A DNA stretch of 64,000 nt. Origin: an uncultured Lachnospiraceae bacterium (GTDB lineage Bacteria; Bacillota; Clostridia; Lachnospirales; Lachnospiraceae). A model generated the notes under the pieces. The model searched no databases, was not told where the DNA came from, and saw only the letters and a program-made list of their open reading frames with translations. Location of the stretch: assembly GCA_947174505.1 (NCBI GenBank), contig CAMWJF010000015.1, positions 1 through 64,000 on the forward strand, given 5' to 3'. The translations under genes and the position numbers were made by a program. How positions within the stretch are numbered: position 1 is the stretch's first letter; every line of letters begins with the position of its first letter. This document shows, piece after piece, positions 25,593-34,127 of this stretch.

Positions 25593-27065
25593 ATGCAGCC
25601 TGCAAAAGTAAAGTATTCCATCAAATATAAACTGATCCTTCTTTCGGTTGTGGTAGTGGTACCCTTTCTGGTGATGGTACTTTATCTGCTCTACGCCCTG
25701 CATAACTATAGCGGCGCCTATGACGCGATTGTAGGGAATTTGACAGTGGCGAATAACTATAACCTGAATTTTAAGGAAGAAATGGATGAGAGCCTCTACA
25801 AGCTGGTGGTGGGCTTCGTCACCTTTGACACGGTGGGAAATGACGGTAGCCTTGTAGACCCGTACGAGCATCTGGACGAGCTGCGCAGTGAGTTCAATAA
25901 CCTTATGCGCATTACCACGGATGATGAGAGCCGTGTCAGGCTGCAGATTCTTCTGCGCAATATCGAAACGCTGGAGGACCGTGTGGATGATATTCGGACG
26001 AATCTGGAAACGGACGTGGGCTATGATACCAATATTGAGATGCTTGACAATAATATATATATCCTGACGGAGCTGATTCAGGATAATATTCAGGCTTATA
26101 TTTATTATCAGACAAAAAGCATGGAGTATCTGACGAGCCAGTTGAACGTGAAGGTACACAGTTTTACCATTTTCTGCGGCGTACTGCTCGCGCTGCTAGT
26201 CCTTATGGTGGCTGTCCTGATTGTGATGATCGTGACGGACATCATAAGGCCGATCAGGGTGCTTTCCAGGGTGACGGAGCAGGTGGCGGAAGGGGATTTC
26301 TCGGCCAGGGCGCAGGTGGAGACGCAGGATGAGGTGGCAGTTCTGGCGGACAGCGTAAACCTGATGACGGAGAGTCTGGAAGGACTTGTGTCTAAGATCA
26401 AGGAGGATGAGCGGAAGATGCGCAAGGCGGATCTGCGGCTTTTGCAGGAGCAGATCAATCCGCATTTCCTTTATAATACGCTGGATACTATCGTCTGGCT
26501 CATTGAGGGAAACGATTCCGACAAGGCGGTGAACATGGTTATGTCGCTGTCGGAATTTTTCAGGCTGGTTTTAAGCAAGGGAAAAGAATATATCACCATT
26601 CAGGAGGAAGAACTTCACATTAAAAGTTATCTTGAGATCCAGCAGGTGCGTTACCGGGATATTCTGGAGTATGGGATTCAGATTGATCCCGCGCTTTATC
26701 AATATCAGATTCTGAAGCTGACCATTCAGCCGCTGGTGGAAAATTCGCTCTATCACGGCATCAAATACAAGCGCGCAAAAGGCCGCATCACCGTGACGGG
26801 GCAAATGGAAGGGGATCAGATCAGGCTCCGGGTGGAGGACGACGGCGTCGGCATGGAGGAGGAAGAGCTTCATAAGCTGCAGAAAGAGATTCAGAAACCC
26901 TGCAAGGAGACGGAAAAGGGCTTTGGGCTTGCCAATGTCAATGAGAGGATCCGCATGAATTTCGGTGCGGAATACGGCATGAAGATTGATTCAGTCAAGG
27001 GAAAAGGCACATGTGTGGAGATTGTGATTCCGGCGGTGCCCTGCGCGGCGGAAAAGGAGGACTAG
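25593..27065 (+). CDS. YesM-type sensor histidine kinase
   Basis: A 490-residue kinase. One membrane helix (about 12-35), an extracytoplasmic helical domain of ~155 residues, a second helix (191-214), HAMP, then a His_kinase domain with LQEQINPHFLYNTLD (phospho-His291) and HATPase motifs VEDDGVGMEEE and GFGLANVNERI. AAAGGAG sets ATG 25593; 19 upstream codons are untranslated. It is followed after one base by the anchored binding protein and then the YesN-type regulator, forming one sensing operon. Confidence 0.9.
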   Translation: MQPAKVKYSIKYKLILLSVVVVVPFLVMVLYLLYALHNYSGAYDAIVGNLTVANNYNLNFKEEMDESLYKLVVGFVTFDTVGNDGSLVDPYEHLDELRSEFNNLMRITTDDESRVRLQILLRNIETLEDRVDDIRTNLETDVGYDTNIEMLDNNIYILTELIQDNIQAYIYYQTKSMEYLTSQLNVKVHSFTIFCGVLLALLVLMVAVLIVMIVTDIIRPIRVLSRVTEQVAEGDFSARAQVETQDEVAVLADSVNLMTESLEGLVSKIKEDERKMRKADLRLLQEQINPHFLYNTLDTIVWLIEGNDSDKAVNMVMSLSEFFRLVLSKGKEYITIQEEELHIKSYLEIQQVRYRDILEYGIQIDPALYQYQILKLTIQPLVENSLYHGIKYKRAKGRITVTGQMEGDQIRLRVEDDGVGMEEEELHKLQKEIQKPCKETEKGFGLANVNERIRMNFGAEYGMKIDSVKGKGTCVEIVIPAVPCAAEKED

Positions 27066-27066
27066 C

Positions 27067-28092
27067 GTGTTTCGGAAAAGATCTTACAGTTTGATGGTGG
27101 TCGGGCTGCTCCTTGTGATCACTATGGCCCTCCTGCTTTATGGCAGCAGTCTTTTTACGGATATTGAGGAGGAGGCCCATATCACGCAGGAGAACCGGAT
27201 CGTGGTGGGTGTGTCGCAGCTCGGCAGCGAATCCGGGTGGCGGACGGCCAACACAGAATCGGTACAGAGGACATTTACACAGCAGAACGGATATTTTTTG
27301 GTTTTTCACAACGCAAGGCAGAGGCAGGAAAACCAGTTGAAGGCGATTCGCAGCTTTATTTCCCAGCGGGTGGACTACATTATTTTTTCTCCTGTGGTGG
27401 AGACAGGCTGGGAGACGGTGCTGCAGGAGGCGAAGGAGGCGGGAATCCCCGTGATTCTTATGGACCGCAATGTGGATGTGGAGGACGAGAGCCTGTATGT
27501 GACCTGTGTGGGCAGCGACTTTGAGGAGGAGGGCGAGAAGGCCGGGCGCTGGCTGGAGAGGGAACTGATAGAACGCGGACGTTCCAGCCGGCCTGTCAAT
27601 ATTGTGATGCTGACAGGAACGGAAGGGTCTTCTTCCCAGATCGGACGGTCGGCCGGGTTTGCCGCTGTGGCCGCCAGACATGATAACTGGAATATTCTCG
27701 AAGAGAAATGTGCGGATTTTACATCCACGAAGGGCAAGGAGGTGATGAAAACTTTCCTGCGCCGGTACCCGGATATTGACGTGGTGGTTTCCCAGAACGA
27801 TGATATGACCTTCGGCGCGATCGAGGCGATCAAAGAGTCGGGGCGCACGGTGGGCGTGGGCGGCGATGTCATGATTCTTTCCTTCGACGCGGTGCGGGGA
27901 GCGCTTGACATGGTGGCGGACGGTGTGATCAATGTGGATATCGAGTGTAACCCGAATCAGGGGGAGTATCTTCTCCGGGTGATAGACATGCTGGAGGCGG
28001 GCGAGACGGTCGAAAAGAAATACTATGTGGAAGAGGACGTCTTTACCATAGATAATGTGACGCAGGAAGTTTTACAGGAGAGAACTTATTAA
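27067..28092 (+). CDS. Membrane-anchored sugar-binding sensor protein
   Basis: A 341-residue periplasmic-binding-protein-like protein (RbsB type) starting at GTG. Residues 9-30 are an uncleaved membrane helix with no lipobox Cys, so it stays tethered. It is clearly a paralogue of the transporter binding protein at 31329: both share SGxRTAN, GWxTVLQxAxxAG and VILxDRxxDxxxxLY in register. Lying between the YesM kinase and YesN regulator, it probably presents the ligand to the kinase, as XylFII does for LytS/YesN in Clostridium. The pairing is an inference from layout. Confidence 0.85.
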   Translation: MFRKRSYSLMVVGLLLVITMALLLYGSSLFTDIEEEAHITQENRIVVGVSQLGSESGWRTANTESVQRTFTQQNGYFLVFHNARQRQENQLKAIRSFISQRVDYIIFSPVVETGWETVLQEAKEAGIPVILMDRNVDVEDESLYVTCVGSDFEEEGEKAGRWLERELIERGRSSRPVNIVMLTGTEGSSSQIGRSAGFAAVAARHDNWNILEEKCADFTSTKGKEVMKTFLRRYPDIDVVVSQNDDMTFGAIEAIKESGRTVGVGGDVMILSFDAVRGALDMVADGVINVDIECNPNQGEYLLRVIDMLEAGETVEKKYYVEEDVFTIDNVTQEVLQERTY

Positions 28093-28133
28093 CGGCGGCA
28101 AAATGCGGACCGCTTCTGAATTTAGAGGTTAAA

Positions 28134-28162
28134 TTGACAAATTTACAATTCACAATTTGAGA
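28134..28162 (+). promoter_or_regulatory. Possible internal promoter or operator before yesN-type gene
   Basis: TTGACA (28134-28139) is followed after 17 bases only by a poor -10 (TTGAGA). CAAATT/AATTTG form an inverted repeat (28138-28159). A secondary promoter for the regulator is possible. Confidence 0.25.
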
Positions 28163-28182
28163 CTCTGGCATGGAGGATGAAT

Positions 28183-29811
28183 ATGCTGAAAGTTTTTTTA
28201 GTGGAAGATGAGAGTATTGTCCGGGAGGGGCTGCGGGATAACATTCCGTGGCAGCAGTACGGCTATGAGTTTGTGGGGGAGGCCAGCGACGGGGAGATGG
28301 CCCTGCCGCTCATTCAGAAGACAAAGCCCGACGTTCTGCTCACGGATATCAAGATGCCCTTTATGGACGGCCTGTCCCTAAGCCGTCTCGTGCATCAGGA
28401 ATTTCCTGACATGAAGATCATCATTATCAGCGGCTACGATGATTTTGAGTACGCCCGGGGCGCGATTCTGGTCGGGGCGGAGCAGTATCTTTTGAAGCCC
28501 ATTACGAGAGCTGCCATGCAGAAGGTATTGGCAGAGCTTAAGACAAAAATCGAGACGGAGCGGGAACAGAAGACTTATCAGGAAAAGTTCCAGAGTGAAG
28601 CCAGGGAGTATGAACAGTTTTCACGGACGGATTTCTTTGTCAAGGTGTTTGAGGGGCGTATGCCGGTGCAGGACATTTACGAGGAGGCGGCCAGGCTGTC
28701 TTTGAAAATAAACGCGCCCTGTTACAACATTCTGCTGTTTAATCTGCAGGAAAAACGCACCGGGGAAAACTGGGGTACGGAATCCGAGGACTTTGCCAGA
28801 AAACGGGAAGAGCTTCTGCACTATTTCATACGTTATCCGGAAAATCTGGTTTTCCGGTGGAACGTGAATACTTACGGCGTGCTGATTAAGGGAAGCCCCG
28901 CGCAGATGCAGGAGCTTGGCGCAAGGTGCCTGGAGAATGTGGACCGCATCTGCCACCCGGCGGGAGAGGTTCTGGACTGGTATGTGGCTCTGGGTGAGCC
29001 GGTGGAGAGACTGAGTATGCTGGCCGAGTGCTACAGCAAGGTGAATCATATTTTCGCATACCGTTTCCTGATGCCGCAGATACACGTCTTTACCAGAGAG
29101 ACGATGGGCCGTGACATGTCGGAAAAGGAGGAGGGCGGCAGGATCAGGGATATTGACCCGGCGAAGATGGACGTGGAGCTGATCCGGGACTTTCTGCTGC
29201 AGGGCGTGAGGGATGAGATTTCGGATTTTGTGGAGAACTATCTGCTGGCGGTGGGAGAGGCGATGCAGTCGGCCATGTTCCGCAATTACCTGACACTGCA
29301 CGTTTATTTTGCGGCGGTTTCCTATGTGGAATCCCTTGGATGTGAAAAAGAGGAGCTTTTGCAGCTTTTGGATGACGAGGGGCTGACGCCGGAAGGACAG
29401 TACGATGTGGACGCGCTGCCGGATTATCTTTGCGGCCTGATCGAAAAGGCCATGGAGCTGCGCGACAGGGAGTCAGACAACCAGAGCAGGCGCATTTTAA
29501 AGAAAGCGCTCTCCTATATAGAAGAAAACTATTCGCAGGAGTCCCTTTCCTTAAACTCCGTTGCGGGGGAAGTGAATGTCAGCGCCAACTATTTCAGTGC
29601 GATTTTTTCCCGCGCCATGCAGGTGACCTTTGTGGAGTATGTGACGGGCAAGCGCATGGACAAGGCGAAAAAACTCCTGCGCCAGACCCAGATGCATACC
29701 GGGGAAATTGCCATGGAGGTAGGCTACAAAGACCCGCACTATTTCAGCTTTGTCTTCAAAAAGACGCAGGGCTGCACGCCGAGGGAATACAGGGCCGGCG
29801 GGAAGGCATGA
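28183..29811 (+). CDS. YesN-type AraC family response regulator
   Basis: A 542-residue regulator. An N-terminal receiver (VEDESIVREGL, phospho-acceptor Asp55 in LLTDIKMP, Lys in YLLKPI) is joined by a ~270-residue linker to an AraC HTH at the C-terminus (SLNSVAGEVNVSANYFSAIF and MEVGYKDPHYFSFVFKK). GGAGG fits ATG 28183 better than the ATG six bases earlier. As partner of the YesM kinase, it most likely activates the sugar importer at 31329, whose own promoter has a weak -35 box. Confidence 0.9.
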   Translation: MLKVFLVEDESIVREGLRDNIPWQQYGYEFVGEASDGEMALPLIQKTKPDVLLTDIKMPFMDGLSLSRLVHQEFPDMKIIIISGYDDFEYARGAILVGAEQYLLKPITRAAMQKVLAELKTKIETEREQKTYQEKFQSEAREYEQFSRTDFFVKVFEGRMPVQDIYEEAARLSLKINAPCYNILLFNLQEKRTGENWGTESEDFARKREELLHYFIRYPENLVFRWNVNTYGVLIKGSPAQMQELGARCLENVDRICHPAGEVLDWYVALGEPVERLSMLAECYSKVNHIFAYRFLMPQIHVFTRETMGRDMSEKEEGGRIRDIDPAKMDVELIRDFLLQGVRDEISDFVENYLLAVGEAMQSAMFRNYLTLHVYFAAVSYVESLGCEKEELLQLLDDEGLTPEGQYDVDALPDYLCGLIEKAMELRDRESDNQSRRILKKALSYIEENYSQESLSLNSVAGEVNVSANYFSAIFSRAMQVTFVEYVTGKRMDKAKKLLRQTQMHTGEIAMEVGYKDPHYFSFVFKKTQGCTPREYRAGGKA

Positions 29812-29839
29812 GGGAAAGCCCGGCGTGCGCCGTCAGGGC

Positions 29840-30916
29840 TTAGGCGGGCCCGTCGCTTTCCTTCCGCACAAGCTCCCATGGAATTTCCTGAGAGATCACG
29901 GGGATTCCCTGCAGCATTTTTATCATGGTCTCCGCCACGCAGCTGCCCATCTCATGGGGCCGGTGGGTCAGGGTAGTGATGCGCACTTTGCTCAATTCGC
30001 TCAAATAGCTGTTGTCGAAGCAGACCACGGAAATATCGCGGGGAACACGGATTCCGGCGTAGGACAGTTCCTTGATGAGCCAGTATGCGATTTCGTCGTT
30101 GTAGCAGATGACGGCGGTGCAGCCGGAAACGTGTTCTCTGATATAGGACGCGAGAAAACGGCTGTCCTGCTTTTTCTCCAGCTTTTCGATATCGGAACTG
30201 TGAAACCAGCCGATGTTCCTGTCGGAAAACGCCACATTGTGATCGCGCAGGCAGCAGAATACGCCCAGATAGCGTTCCGGGCCCTGCTTGTCGTCCGACT
30301 TAAAGATGCCTGCGATACGGGTATGGCCCAGCTCGGTCAGATGGTTGGCCAAAAGGTAGCCGCCGTAATAGTTATCGTCCTTGATGCATACCTCGTCCGG
30401 GAGGGCGTCATACTTATTATGTAGAAACAGAAGCTGCGTACCGGCGGCTTTCAGTTTCTCAAAGAGGTCGGTATTGGGGGTGGGAAGCGCGCTCTTCGAG
30501 CCCTCCACGATGATTCCACGGGGCTGGGTCTCCAGCAGGGAGAGCAGGATCTGCCGTTCCCGGGAGGTGTCGTTCTCTGTGGGATGAACCTGTAGCTGAT
30601 AGCCTTTGGAGGCGAGGGAGGCTCGTATGTCGGTGAGCAGATGGGGATAAATATACTCCTGGCTGCTGGCGATCAGGATGGGAATGATATTCTGGTCTGC
30701 ATCGGGAGACGTCCCCGTGGCATAAGAACCGCTGCCCCGGCGGCTTTCGATCAGCCCCTGGCTTTTGAGGAGCGAGAGGGCGGCCCGCACGGTCTGGCGG
30801 CTGACCTGATACTGTTCGGCTATGGCGCCTTCGGTGGGAAGCGCGGTGATCCCCTGTTTCAGATTCTGGGAAATCAGTTCGGTAAGCTGTTTCGAAAGTG
30901 TTTCGTACTTGTTCAT
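29840..30916 (-). CDS. GntR-type regulator with LacI-like sugar-binding domain
   Basis: A 358-residue AraR-type chimera: a GntR winged helix (LPTEGAIAEQYQVSRQTVRA, then LIESRRGSGSYATG) followed by a LacI/periplasmic-binding-like effector domain (IPILIASSQEYIYPHLL through SVVCFDNSYLSEL). AAAGGAG lies 11 bases before ATG 30916. It is convergent with the YesN-type gene and divergent from the YtfQ-type importer, so it likely represses that operon or itself in response to a sugar. It is a paralogue of the AraR-like gene at 44862. Confidence 0.88.
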   Translation of the reverse strand: MNKYETLSKQLTELISQNLKQGITALPTEGAIAEQYQVSRQTVRAALSLLKSQGLIESRRGSGSYATGTSPDADQNIIPILIASSQEYIYPHLLTDIRASLASKGYQLQVHPTENDTSRERQILLSLLETQPRGIIVEGSKSALPTPNTDLFEKLKAAGTQLLFLHNKYDALPDEVCIKDDNYYGGYLLANHLTELGHTRIAGIFKSDDKQGPERYLGVFCCLRDHNVAFSDRNIGWFHSSDIEKLEKKQDSRFLASYIREHVSGCTAVICYNDEIAYWLIKELSYAGIRVPRDISVVCFDNSYLSELSKVRITTLTHRPHEMGSCVAETMIKMLQGIPVISQEIPWELVRKESDGPA

Positions 30917-31328
30917 AGTAAAAAAATCTCCTTTTTTGTTCATGGTTTATTAACAAATTACATCAAAATTATTCATAAAGTATGTCCCAATCGGAAAAAA
31001 ACACCTCCTAAATCACGGTTCTGATGAGATTGACTATAAATGGAATGTGGGTAAAACAGGAAAATTCTTCGTTAAAATCCATAAAAGAATAACCAAATCG
31101 TAAAAAATTCCCCTAAAATTTTAAATTAGTACTATTGTTTTTTATTATAACATAAATTTGTATTGTTGAACTCATCCAAAATGCACAAAAGGATGATTTT
31201 GGGTGTTGAAGAGTTTCGTGCATTTTGCTAAAGTGTTCTCAGGGACGGGGAAACATGAAATCCCGTCACCTAAAAACATATTCTCCCGTCACAGGGATGG
31301 GGGAACAAGGAAAGGGAGGAAACAAACA
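30917..31328 (+). promoter_or_regulatory. Control region of the YtfQRT-type importer
   Basis: No gene is present in these ~410 bases. CTAAAATTT..AATTAGTACT (31113-31133) repeats a block seen at 21554. TATAAC (31146-31151) may be the -10 of a promoter with a poor -35. CATCCAAAAT (31173-31182) pairs with ATTTTGGGTG (31196-31205), and AAAATGCAC with GTGCATTTT (31218-31226 area), giving alternative folds in the leader. GGGAGG then precedes ATG 31329. Confidence 0.45.
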
Positions 31329-32432
31329 ATGAAGAAAAAAATGGCAGTTTTACTGACAGGCGCTATGGTAATGGCTACGCTGGCAGGCTGTGGCGGCGGT
31401 GAGGCAGCTCCCGCGGCAGAGACGGCAGCTCCTGCAGATGAGGCGCCCGCAGCAGAGGAAGCTCCGGCAGAGGAGGAGGCGCCCGCAGAGGAAGAGGCTT
31501 CCGCAGAAGAGGCTGAGGCTCCTGCAGCAAGCGGCGAGCTGATCACGGTTGGTATCATCAACAACGACCCCAGTGAGTCCGGCTACCGTACCGCGAACGA
31601 TGCAGACCTGAAGGCTGCATTTACCGAGGAGAACGGCTATTCCGCATCTTTTGCATATGGTAATCCTGCGGTGGGTAATGCGAATGAGGATCAGGTGAAG
31701 GCGGCTCAGCAGTTCATTCAGGATGGCGTTGATTATCTGCTTCTCTCTGCGGCTGATACCGCAGGCTGGGATACCGTTTTACAGGATGCGCAGGACGCAG
31801 GCGTTGAGGTTATCCTGTTTGACCGTACCATCGACGCTGATGAAGGTCTTTACGCAGCATCCATCGTGTCCGATATGGACCAAGAGGGTCAGACCGCGGT
31901 AGACTGGCTTGCAGGCCAGGGTCTTGAGACCTACAATATCATCCACATTCAGGGCCAGATGGGTTCCGCAGCACAGCAGGGCCGTACCAAAGCTCTGGAT
32001 GAGAAGGTAGCGGCAGAGGCTAACTGGAACATGGTTGAGCAGCAGACTGCTTCCTGGAATGCGGAGAACGCACAGCAGATCGTACAGTCTGTGATCAGCT
32101 CCGGTAAAGAGTTCAACGTAATCTACGCTGAGAACGACGATATGGCTAAGGGCGCTGTTGCGGCTCTGGATGCAGCTAACATCTCTCACGGCGTTGGCAA
32201 GGACGTTATCGTAATGGGCTTTGACTGCAACAAGTGGGCTCTGGAGGAGCTGCTTGCAGGCAACTGGAACTACGATGGCCAGTGTAATCCTTTCCAGTCC
32301 TCCTATATTGATGAGGTTATCAAGACCCTTGAGAGCGGCGGCACACCTGCTGAGAAGGTGATCATCATGGAGGAGAAAGGTTTCGATGCAGAGACCATCA
32401 CTCAGGAGGATGTAGACAAGTACGGTATCTAA
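31329..32432 (+). CDS. Monosaccharide ABC transporter substrate-binding lipoprotein (YtfQ-like)
   Basis: A 367-residue lipoprotein. The signal MKKKMAVLLTGAMVMATLAG precedes Cys21, and an Ala/Glu/Pro-rich linker (22-60) reaches the wall before the binding domain. The fold and the order of the following genes match YtfQ, the galactofuranose-binding protein, but in Clostridia such systems may carry other pentoses or hexoses. A very strong ribosome site and codon bias suggest high expression. A promoter and a terminator-like hairpin follow the gene. Confidence 0.88.
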   Translation: MKKKMAVLLTGAMVMATLAGCGGGEAAPAAETAAPADEAPAAEEAPAEEEAPAEEEASAEEAEAPAASGELITVGIINNDPSESGYRTANDADLKAAFTEENGYSASFAYGNPAVGNANEDQVKAAQQFIQDGVDYLLLSAADTAGWDTVLQDAQDAGVEVILFDRTIDADEGLYAASIVSDMDQEGQTAVDWLAGQGLETYNIIHIQGQMGSAAQQGRTKALDEKVAAEANWNMVEQQTASWNAENAQQIVQSVISSGKEFNVIYAENDDMAKGAVAALDAANISHGVGKDVIVMGFDCNKWALEELLAGNWNYDGQCNPFQSSYIDEVIKTLESGGTPAEKVIIMEEKGFDAETITQEDVDKYGI

Positions 32433-32459
32433 TAGCTAAGGACTTTCGAGTCTGACAGT

Positions 32460-32488
32460 TTGCTACACGACAAAAAATATGCTATAAT
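32460..32488 (+). promoter_or_regulatory. Internal sigma-A promoter after the binding protein gene
   Basis: TTGCTA (32460-32465), 17 bases, TATAAT (32483-32488). Transcription would start near 32495, immediately before the hairpin at 32498. Confidence 0.55.
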
Positions 32489-32497
32489 GGTTGAAAC

Positions 32498-32535
32498 GAG
32501 CGCGGCGCAGCGACATGCGTGCCCGCGCTCTTTCT
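32498..32535 (+). terminator. Hairpin between binding protein and ATPase genes
   Basis: GAGCGCGG/CCGCGCTC is an 8-bp GC-rich stem followed by TTTCT. It may protect the abundant binding-protein mRNA and reduce read-through to the ATPase. A transcript from the promoter at 32460 would enter it at once. Confidence 0.5.
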
Positions 32536-32612
32536 ATAAGCGCCTGCGGCAGTTTTGCGCGGTGTTTTGTGGGAAAATAAACAATATAATGTATTAGGAG
32601 GTGGACCTGAGA

Positions 32613-34127
32613 GTGGAAGGAAATGTTGTATTAAAAATGAGAAACATTCACAAAATCTTCCCCGGTGTGCACGCCCTGCAGGGTGTAGACTTTACGCTTC
32701 GCAAGGGTGAAATTCATGCGCTGATGGGGGAGAATGGCGCCGGTAAGTCGACGCTGATCAAGGTTCTTACCGGGGTTTACGGCAAAGAGGACGGAGATAT
32801 CTTCTTAGACGGCACGGAGGGCGCGGTTGCGATTCATTCGCCCCAGGATGCGCAGAATATGGGCATCAGCACCGTGTATCAGGAGATTACGCTCTGCCCG
32901 AACCTCACCGTGGCTGAGAATATGTTTATCGCCCGTACCAAGGGTGCGGTGCAGAACTGGAAAAAAATGAATACGGATACGGACAGGATTCTGGAATCGC
33001 TGCAGATACCCGCGAGGGCGTCACAGCAGCTTGGTACCTGTTCTCTGGCGGTGCAGCAGATGATCGCCATCGCCCGCGCGGTTGACATGGAATGTAAGGT
33101 TCTGATTCTGGATGAGCCGACTTCCTCGCTGGACGAACAGGAGGTTGAGAAACTCTTTAAGCTGATGCGGGATCTCCGTGCCAAAGGCGTAGGCATTATC
33201 TTTGTGACACACTTTCTGGAGCAGGTATATGAGGTCTGCGACAGAATTACTGTTATGAGAGACGGTAAGCTTGTGGGCGAATATGAAGTTGAAAATCTGC
33301 CCCGCGTGCAGCTCGTATCCAAGATGCTCGGTAAAGAGGTGGACGATCTCTCCGATATCAAGAGCGAGGTTAAGACATTCGACGCGGGGAAAGACGCGGT
33401 TCCCGTGCTGGAGGCGGAAGGTCTTGTCAGCAACGCGGGCATCAAGCCTTTCGATTTCCATATCAACAAGGGCGAGGTAAACGGATTTACCGGGCTCCTC
33501 GGTTCCGGACGAAGCGAATGCGTGCGCGCCATCTTTGGGGCGGACCGGGTGACCGGCGGAAAAGTCAAAATGGGCGGCAAGGACGTAAAGATTGCGAAAC
33601 CGCTTGACGCCATGAAAAACGGCATCGCTTATCTGCCTGAGGACCGTAAGGTGGACGGTATCGTGGGCGACCTTTCCGTGCGCGACAATATTATTCTTGC
33701 GCAGCAGGTGCTTAAGGGCTTCTTCAAACCCTTCTCCAGGGCGGAAGCAAATAAGGTTGCGGATGAATACATAAAACTTCTGAATATTAAGACGGCTTCC
33801 AAGGACACCCCGATCAAGTCTCTTTCCGGCGGTAACCAGCAGAAGGCGATTCTGGCGAGGTGGCTCTTCACCCATCCCGAATACTTGATTCTGGATGAGC
33901 CTACCCGGGGTATCGACGTGGGTACGAAGGTTGATATCCAGAAGCTGGTGCTGAAACTGGCGTCCGAGGGCATGAGCGTAACCTTTATCTCCTCGGAGCT
34001 TGACGAGATGCTCAGAACCTGTTCCCGCCTGATCGTCATGCGCGACCGCAAGGCAGTGGGTGAACTGACTGGCGACGATCTGAATCAGGGTACGGTTATG
34101 AATACGATTGCGGGAGGTGACAAATAA
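32613..34127 (+). CDS. Sugar ABC transporter ATP-binding protein (YtfR-like)
   Basis: A 504-residue double ATPase of the monosaccharide importer class. The first domain has GENGAGKST and LILDEPTSSLDEQE; the second has SLSGGNQQKAILARW and LILDEPTRGIDVGTK. AGGAGGTG fits the GTG at 32613 better than the GTG at 32601, which overlaps it. It powers import with the two permeases that follow directly. Confidence 0.9.
   Translation: MEGNVVLKMRNIHKIFPGVHALQGVDFTLRKGEIHALMGENGAGKSTLIKVLTGVYGKEDGDIFLDGTEGAVAIHSPQDAQNMGISTVYQEITLCPNLTVAENMFIARTKGAVQNWKKMNTDTDRILESLQIPARASQQLGTCSLAVQQMIAIARAVDMECKVLILDEPTSSLDEQEVEKLFKLMRDLRAKGVGIIFVTHFLEQVYEVCDRITVMRDGKLVGEYEVENLPRVQLVSKMLGKEVDDLSDIKSEVKTFDAGKDAVPVLEAEGLVSNAGIKPFDFHINKGEVNGFTGLLGSGRSECVRAIFGADRVTGGKVKMGGKDVKIAKPLDAMKNGIAYLPEDRKVDGIVGDLSVRDNIILAQQVLKGFFKPFSRAEANKVADEYIKLLNIKTASKDTPIKSLSGGNQQKAILARWLFTHPEYLILDEPTRGIDVGTKVDIQKLVLKLASEGMSVTFISSELDEMLRTCSRLIVMRDRKAVGELTGDDLNQGTVMNTIAGGDK

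Noticed and set aside
30917-31328. Riboswitch in the long leader of the YtfQ-type gene
   Set aside because: The stems seen are simple inverted repeats, and no conserved core of a known riboswitch class was recognised.
31395-31530. Repetitive DNA resembling a tandem repeat array
   Set aside because: It encodes the Ala/Glu/Pro linker of a lipoprotein. The similar stretches at 40800-40930 and 61660-61770 have the same cause. There are no CRISPR-like repeats and spacers.
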